A stretch of 64,000 bases of DNA from Colocasia esculenta. Taxonomy: Eukaryota > Streptophyta > Magnoliopsida > Alismatales > Araceae. Under the pieces are notes generated by a model that saw only the letters and a program-made list of their open reading frames with translations, had not been told where the DNA came from and made no database searches. Location of the stretch: positions 12,566,049 to 12,630,048 of the forward strand of contig CM024760.1 in assembly GCA_014218235.1 (NCBI GenBank). Reading direction: 5' to 3'. The position numbers and the translations under genes are program-made. This document shows positions 59,757 through 64,000 of the stretch, one piece after another. Within the stretch, counting starts at the first letter, position 1. Each line of letters begins with the position of its first letter.

Positions 59757-59819
<63 letters not shown>
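59737..59819. repeat. (CT)n-(GA)n inverted microsatellite
   Basis: A CT run (to about 59751), a short TTTCCCT interruption and about 30 GA units follow each other, so the two runs can pair as a hairpin. Confidence 0.93.
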
Positions 59820-59822
<3 letters not shown>

Positions 59823-60042
59823 CCTCTGGCTGGTATGTGTGTGTGAGAGAGGAGAGAGTGAGATAGGAACGATCTTATATATATTTATATTAAATAATAT
59901 ATATTACATAAAATATGCACACCAAAAGTGGTTTAACGATGACACTTTACATACGTTAAGAAGAGATCACGAATGGCCAAGAGTTCAACTCTTATAAACA
60001 GTAAATTGATAAAAAAAATTATTTTTTTTTAAGAATGATATT

Positions 60043-60118
60043 AAGAGGTTGAACTCTCATCAAATATTAACTTTTCTAATAAGAGGTTGAACTCTCATCA
60101 AATATTAACTTTTGTAAG
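60043..60118. repeat. 38-bp tandem repeat, two units
   Basis: AAGAGGTTGAACTCTCATCA and the following 18 bp occur at 60043 and again at 60081 with one or two differences. Confidence 0.9.
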
Positions 60119-60933
60119 AATGATGTTAAGGTTAAAAAGAAAGACATATCAATAAAAGCCAATAAATAGACAGGATCAACGCTGATAAATTTTGAGAAAT
60201 GTCTATTCTAATTAAAGTAAGTAGAGGCATGGATACTCATAGTCGGTGTTGTAACTCGTGTCTCACGGGGTTGCCAAGATGGGCCTGAACGGCCCCATGA
60301 GTCTAGTTGTCAATCTTTTTCTTCCCGTTGTACTGTTATCAGATAATTCCAAGTGACAACAGTTCATTTGTATTGGAACCTCTCTTCCATAGGGAAAAAA
60401 AAAGAGAGAAAAAAAAGAAAAATACAAAGTACTCGAGCAAACGGGTATAATTGTTGTGGAGAAATATTTAGTGTATACCTATGATGTGTACTAACTTAGG
60501 CACACCCATTAGAGGTGTGCCATGCTCAGTGCACACTAAGGTGTGCTCTAAATATTTCTCATTGTTGTGTTGGAATCGCTGAGTTATGTGGGATTGGGCC
60601 ATGTGAAAAGTTGGCCACGTCGATTTCCTTGACGTCATGGCCACCTGCGCTTGCATCTTTCGAGGTAACTCTTCGTGACACCGCCATGGATATGTAAGAT
60701 AAATTTTAATATTCCAACTTTACCCTTCCTTCTACTCACATCTTGGTGATTCTGAGATAGAGTAGTTATTTTTTTTAAAAAAATTTATTTTTTGTTTTCT
60801 CACTATCCACTCGATTCTCACTTATTGAAGGCTGTGAAAGCAAAGGAAAAATCATCATACTCTATGTATCCTTACCTTCTGTCACTGCATCTCATCTTCC
60901 TAAAGCCATTTACAGAAGAAGTTGGATGCTCAT

Positions 60934-61114
60934 TCGATCCCGTTTGGCCCAGTTAGAGGGTTCGCCAGTGACTTGATGATCCTCGGGCCGCAAGAGAAAG
61001 CCCCTTACCGGGGTCTAAAACAAATGCCTTATTTATATTATTTTTTACTATTCATAGATATCTATTCACAGAGTCACTAGAAAAGCTAAGTCCAGTGAAA
61101 TCTTATAACCTTTA
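60934..61114. repeat. Dispersed repeat, copy 2, interrupted by a Gypsy LTR
   Basis: Matches 47778-47987. It stops at CTTTA (61110-61114), exactly where the Gypsy 5' LTR begins, whereas copy 1 continues past CTTTA. CTTTA is thus the likely target site of the Gypsy insertion; its second copy would lie beyond the window. Confidence 0.88.
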
Positions 61115-61807
61115 TGATACAGGGTGACCCCCGAGGCCTCGTGCTCGGCTCTAAGACCGGTGATACATGGTGATCCCCGAGCTCCAGCACTCGGTCCCGA
61201 GTCCCCCTTTAATCCGAAGAAGAATCTGAAGGAACTCAATTCCTTCTCAAGGCAGTTCTGTGTCGTAAGCTCACTCGAATATTCAAGTACTCGGTCCCGA
61301 GTCTGATGAGCGAGCACATTGCGACGGTTGTCTCCTGTCAATTCGGAGGGCTTTGTGGGAAAGTTCGGATCATTAGAATATCTCATGAATCACGAAGTGT
61401 GAGCGTCAAGCAACTGCAAGTAACTAACCAAGGAAAGAGCCAGTCAAGGCCCCCTAAGAATCCGGCGTCATGGAGAGAGCGGAGAGAGGACCAAGATTCT
61501 CGGGTCCAAATCCGAATCCACGATGATCGTGGACCGATATCTAGGCGATACGTGCAGATCGTATCCAACCATGTTGTCATTGGAGGAACACTATATAAAG
61601 GGGGAGCCTCCGCCGGGGAAAGGTATGCGATCTTCTTCCATTCTGAACTCTCTTTCTCCATCATTCCCCCACTACCTTGATCGTCGGAGAGTTCCCCCAC
61701 CGAGGCGACTCGGTGGTCTTGCAGGAAGGCGTCGGCTTCGCACGAGCAGCAGTCCCCCTTCCGAGGAGTCTCTCGCTAAGGTCGATCCCGTTACTCTAGC
61801 AGTAACA
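61115..61807 (+). repeat. 5' LTR of the Gypsy element
   Basis: Starts TGATACAGGGTGACC and ends GCAGTAACA, directly before the PBS region. A TATA box (TATATAAAG, 61593-61601) marks the promoter. The first 40 bp are imperfectly repeated about 45 bp further on (TGATACATGGTGATCCCC). Confidence 0.82.
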
Positions 61808-61853
61808 TTTTGGCGCCGTCTGTGGGAATTCTGTAACAAAAAAGCAAGCTCTA

Positions 61854-63683
61854 ATGGCTCCTAAAGGCAAGGCAGCAACTCGCGCGTCCGACGACGAAGT
61901 ACCACTTGCCGTCATCGAGGAAGGAACCGCCGGAGGGGGATCCGGCACCGGAGAGCAAGGCTCAAACACATCTTCCCGACTCGACCGCGTCGAGAACCTC
62001 GTGGCTGGGCTCCATGAGATCCTGGCACGCATGGAACAGAAGCAACAACTGATGACGGCCCAGACGGAAGCCGCCAACCGGCCGAAGATCCCCGCCCCAG
62101 ATGGTCGTGGCGACAACGGCGTCGTCGGAACACAGCCGGCTCCTCCGGTAGTTTCAACAAGTCTGGCGGATGGCCGGGCTGCTCCCGCCCCTTCGGTTCA
62201 ACTACCGCCGCCCCCTCCGGTGGCGGCACAAGGCATCGCTACCTCAGCATTGGAGCAAGGGGCCCCTCGGGCGACAGACGCGGATCACTACACCGCCGAG
62301 TCGAATCCAGTCCCCTTCGACGCCCCGCTACCGGAGCCCCGGTGGAAGAGCGATCTCCAGGAAATGAACCGGAAGATCGAAGCTTTGCAGCGAGGAACTC
62401 GGGCGCCCTCGGTGGCGACTCTGCTAACCACATCGCCTTTCTCTAAAGAAATCACCTTGGCTCCGGTCCCCGCAAAGATGCAGCCCCCCAAGTTCAGGCG
62501 ATATAACGGAACCACTAACCCCGTTCATCACCTTGACAATTTTCAGGGACAAACCGAGATGGTCAGCCTCACCGATGCCCTGAGGTGTCGGGTGTTCATG
62601 TCAACTCTGGATGACGCCGCGCTACAATGGTTCAAGGCCCTCCCGCCGAGGTCCGTTAGCTCCTTCCCCGAGTTCGCGCAGCGGTTCTTGGACCACTTCT
62701 ATAGCACGGTTCAGCACTCCCTCTACACGGATGATCTGTGGCTCGTGACACAGAAGGACGGCGAGCTCTTCCGGGATTACGCCAAGAAGTTCCAGCTTGA
62801 AGTCATGAAAGTCGTTGACCTCGACTTGCGGACGGTGGTCAACATCCTCACCCGAGTGTGCTCCAACGCTCCCTTCGTGGCATCCATTTCCAAAAAGTCG
62901 CCTGTGAGTCTCTCCGACCTTCTATCTCATATGCAGAAGTACGTGAGGTTGGAGTCTACTCTCGGCGCCGCAGGCAAGCTAAGCCGTCCTGCCGAGGTCG
63001 GGGAACCAAGCAAAGCACCAGAAAGCAAGAAGGCGAAGAAGGAAGACAGCTCGGCTCGTGGAGATCAGAGGTCGGACTCGAACCGTCGATCCAGTGACCG
63101 CCACTCAGACGAGTACCGCCGATCGCACGATTTGCCACGCTTCGGCCGACTTCCCTTCGAGATATTGCCTGTGATCAAGAAGCTACCCGAATTCCGACGG
63201 CCCGAGCCGTTGGCTAAACCACCTTCGGGGCGCGGCGCCGACCTTTACTGCGAATACCACAAAGGCTTCGGCCATACTACCGACCAGTGCCGCAGTCTGA
63301 AGCTGGAGATTGCCGAGATGTTGCGCCGAGGCCTCATCGGCAGGGACGTCGTGGATGGTCGCCGAAAAGAACAAACACCAGAAAGGGAGCGCGGTCCCCG
63401 TGGAGAGAAAGGGGCGGTCCTCGTCCTCGCCGGAGGCGCGGCGGGTGGAGGCGACAACACAAGGAAGTGGAAGGCGTACGCCTCGGCTGCTGGCTCGACT
63501 TCTGGGAGCTCGGGCCCAAAGTCGAACCTGGTGATCACGTTCTCTGAGGACGACTCCCTCGGCCTCAGCTTCCCCACGATGATGCACTCATCGTCAGCCC
63601 CGACATCGACGGATACAACGTCCACCGAATCCTCGTGGATGGCGGAGCGGCCCCCGACGTCCTCTTCTACGACTGTTTCGTGA
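61854..63683 (+). CDS. Gypsy gag polyprotein (retrotrans_gag, zinc knuckle)
   Basis: The open frame begins MAPKGKAATRASDDEVPL 40 bp after the PBS. Residues 40-70 look like a coiled coil (DRVENLVAGLHEILARMEQK). The retrotrans_gag domain spans about residues 222-355 with RCRVFMSTLDDAALQWFKAL and FPEFAQRFLDHFYST. A knuckle CEYHKGFGHTTDQC (C-X2-H-X4-H-X4-C) lies at 466-479. The capsid part packages RNA into particles in the cytoplasm. After residue about 570 the frame is no longer conserved: the protease motif continues in another frame from about 63575, so the last 35 residues are a frameshift artefact and gag-pro was once continuous. The N-terminal two thirds look intact. Confidence 0.85.
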   Translation: MAPKGKAATRASDDEVPLAVIEEGTAGGGSGTGEQGSNTSSRLDRVENLVAGLHEILARMEQKQQLMTAQTEAANRPKIPAPDGRGDNGVVGTQPAPPVVSTSLADGRAAPAPSVQLPPPPPVAAQGIATSALEQGAPRATDADHYTAESNPVPFDAPLPEPRWKSDLQEMNRKIEALQRGTRAPSVATLLTTSPFSKEITLAPVPAKMQPPKFRRYNGTTNPVHHLDNFQGQTEMVSLTDALRCRVFMSTLDDAALQWFKALPPRSVSSFPEFAQRFLDHFYSTVQHSLYTDDLWLVTQKDGELFRDYAKKFQLEVMKVVDLDLRTVVNILTRVCSNAPFVASISKKSPVSLSDLLSHMQKYVRLESTLGAAGKLSRPAEVGEPSKAPESKKAKKEDSSARGDQRSDSNRRSSDRHSDEYRRSHDLPRFGRLPFEILPVIKKLPEFRRPEPLAKPPSGRGADLYCEYHKGFGHTTDQCRSLKLEIAEMLRRGLIGRDVVDGRRKEQTPERERGPRGEKGAVLVLAGGAAGGGDNTRKWKAYASAAGSTSGSSGPKSNLVITFSEDDSLGLSFPTMMHSSSAPTSTDTTSTESSWMAERPPTSSSTTVS

Positions 63684-64000
63684 AGATGACAAATCTGAGC
63701 ACCGAGCTGAAGCCCGTGACGACCCCGCTCTTCGGCTTCAGCGGATCCCCGGTCAACGTTGAAGGCTCAATCAAGTTAAAAGTCACACTCGGGTCTAGCC
63801 CATGCTCTGTAACCGTTGAGGTCGACTTCTTGGTTGTCAAAGTGAAGTCGGCCTACAACGCCATCTTCGCCGGGGGCTTTTAGGGAAGTTGGGAGGGGTT
63901 CCATCCACTTATCATCAAAAACTGAAGTTCCCAACACCATGTGGAATAGGGGAGGTCTCGGGGGACCAAACCGAAGCCCGCAGGTGCTATGTAAACTCCA
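63575..64000 (+). pseudogene. Gypsy aspartic protease and linker, frameshifted
   Basis: In the frame one base off gag, the DNA reads HDDALIVSPDIDGYNVHRIL, then VDGGAAPDVLFYDCF, where VDGGA is the active-site motif (Asp codon at 63638), and later FGFSGSPVNVEGSIKLKV. A second frame change near 63882 leads to YHQKLKFPTP and GIGEVSGDQ. Each break looks like a single-base change, the first in a CCCC run. The element cannot make a continuous gag-pro-pol as written. Confidence 0.8.

Larger units (their letters stand above)
59546..60933. other. Intergenic DNA, no gene recognised
   Basis: It begins with moderately GC-rich sequence of unknown origin (59546-59735), then microsatellites and AT-rich DNA. 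A small hairpin GGCACACC/GGTGTGCC lies at about 60498-60522. Nothing coding is supported. Confidence 0.4.
61115..64000 (+). mobile_element. Tat-like Gypsy retrotransposon, 5' part
   Basis: 5' LTR 61115-61807, PBS TGGCGCCGTCTGTGGGAA from 61811, an intact gag ORF, a frameshifted protease and the start of the linker to RT (YHQKLKFPTP, GIGEVSGDQTEARRCY), after which the window ends. The latter block is typical of plant Ty3-Gypsy elements of the Tat group. Composition is GC-rich compared with the flanks. RT, RNase H, integrase and the 3' LTR lie outside. Confidence 0.82.

Noticed and set aside
61383..61864. Open frames on both strands inside the Gypsy LTR
   Set aside because: LTR sequence with promoter elements; the frames cross the TATA box and LTR border.

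Overview
The window is repeat-rich nuclear DNA of a flowering plant. Genes have GT-AG introns, the single convincing host gene is a plant-type bHLH transcription factor, and almost everything else belongs to plant transposon families (CACTA, MULE, hAT, TRIM, Sirevirus-like Copia, Tekay-like solo LTRs, Tat-like Gypsy, SINE). The GC-rich first exons of the bHLH gene and the very long (about 4 kb) solo LTRs fit a monocot or another large angiosperm genome, but nothing here fixes the genus. One run of 100 N (40617-40716) marks a scaffold gap.

Layout. 0-6 kb: a decayed CACTA element on the + strand: an internally deleted TNP2 transposase with its DUF4216 tail, then a many-exon gene joining a Ulp1-type protease to Transposase_24/Transposase_23 domains. 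7-8 kb: a TATA promoter with MSA-like motifs, followed by a 169-bp tandem duplication that repeats an exon/splice-donor-like block. 10.4-12.2 kb: a minus-strand ORF split by a 488-bp hAT MITE (8-bp TSD) and then partly duplicated. 12.2-13.1 kb: a TRIM with three LTRs and two internal regions inside one pair of 5-bp TSDs. 14.2-15.2 kb: a 486-bp tandem duplication. 17.6-19.1 kb: three successive minisatellites.

19.3-39.7 kb: one minus-strand Sirevirus-like Copia element (gag, PR, INT, RT, RNase H and a third ORF) carrying two nested solo LTRs of 3.8 and 4.0 kb, each with a 5-bp TSD. The partner Copia LTR keeps the empty target site of the first. A second, + strand Copia fragment runs into the assembly gap. 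41.9-42.2 kb: a SINE with 13-bp TSDs. 43.3-45.5 kb: a six-exon bHLH gene with a (CT)(CA) microsatellite in intron 1.

48.5-55.5 kb: the most interesting object, a structurally complete MULE of about 7 kb with about 107-110-bp TIRs and a perfect 9-bp TSD (GCAGCAGTG). It carries a Mutator-type transposase (PB1-like N-terminus, MuDR DNA-binding domain, DDE core, SWIM finger, CCHC knuckle) and, downstream on the same strand, a 628-residue plant-mobile-domain (PMD) protein. A consensus splice donor overlaps the transposase stop codon and an acceptor lies 2 nt before the PMD start, so both ORFs may share one primary transcript. Both subterminal regions hold 21-nt palindromes at an exact 27-bp period (six left, four right), and the right side adds a cluster of large hairpins. 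I propose these as the element's recognition or folding system.

55.7-59.6 kb: two more hAT-type elements with degenerate 8-bp TSDs and a fragment of a MAPKKK-type kinase gene. 61.1-64 kb: the 5' part of a Tat-like Gypsy element (LTR, PBS, intact gag ORF, frameshifted protease), inserted into a dispersed repeat whose other copy lies at 47.8 kb. No tRNA, rRNA or CRISPR features were seen.
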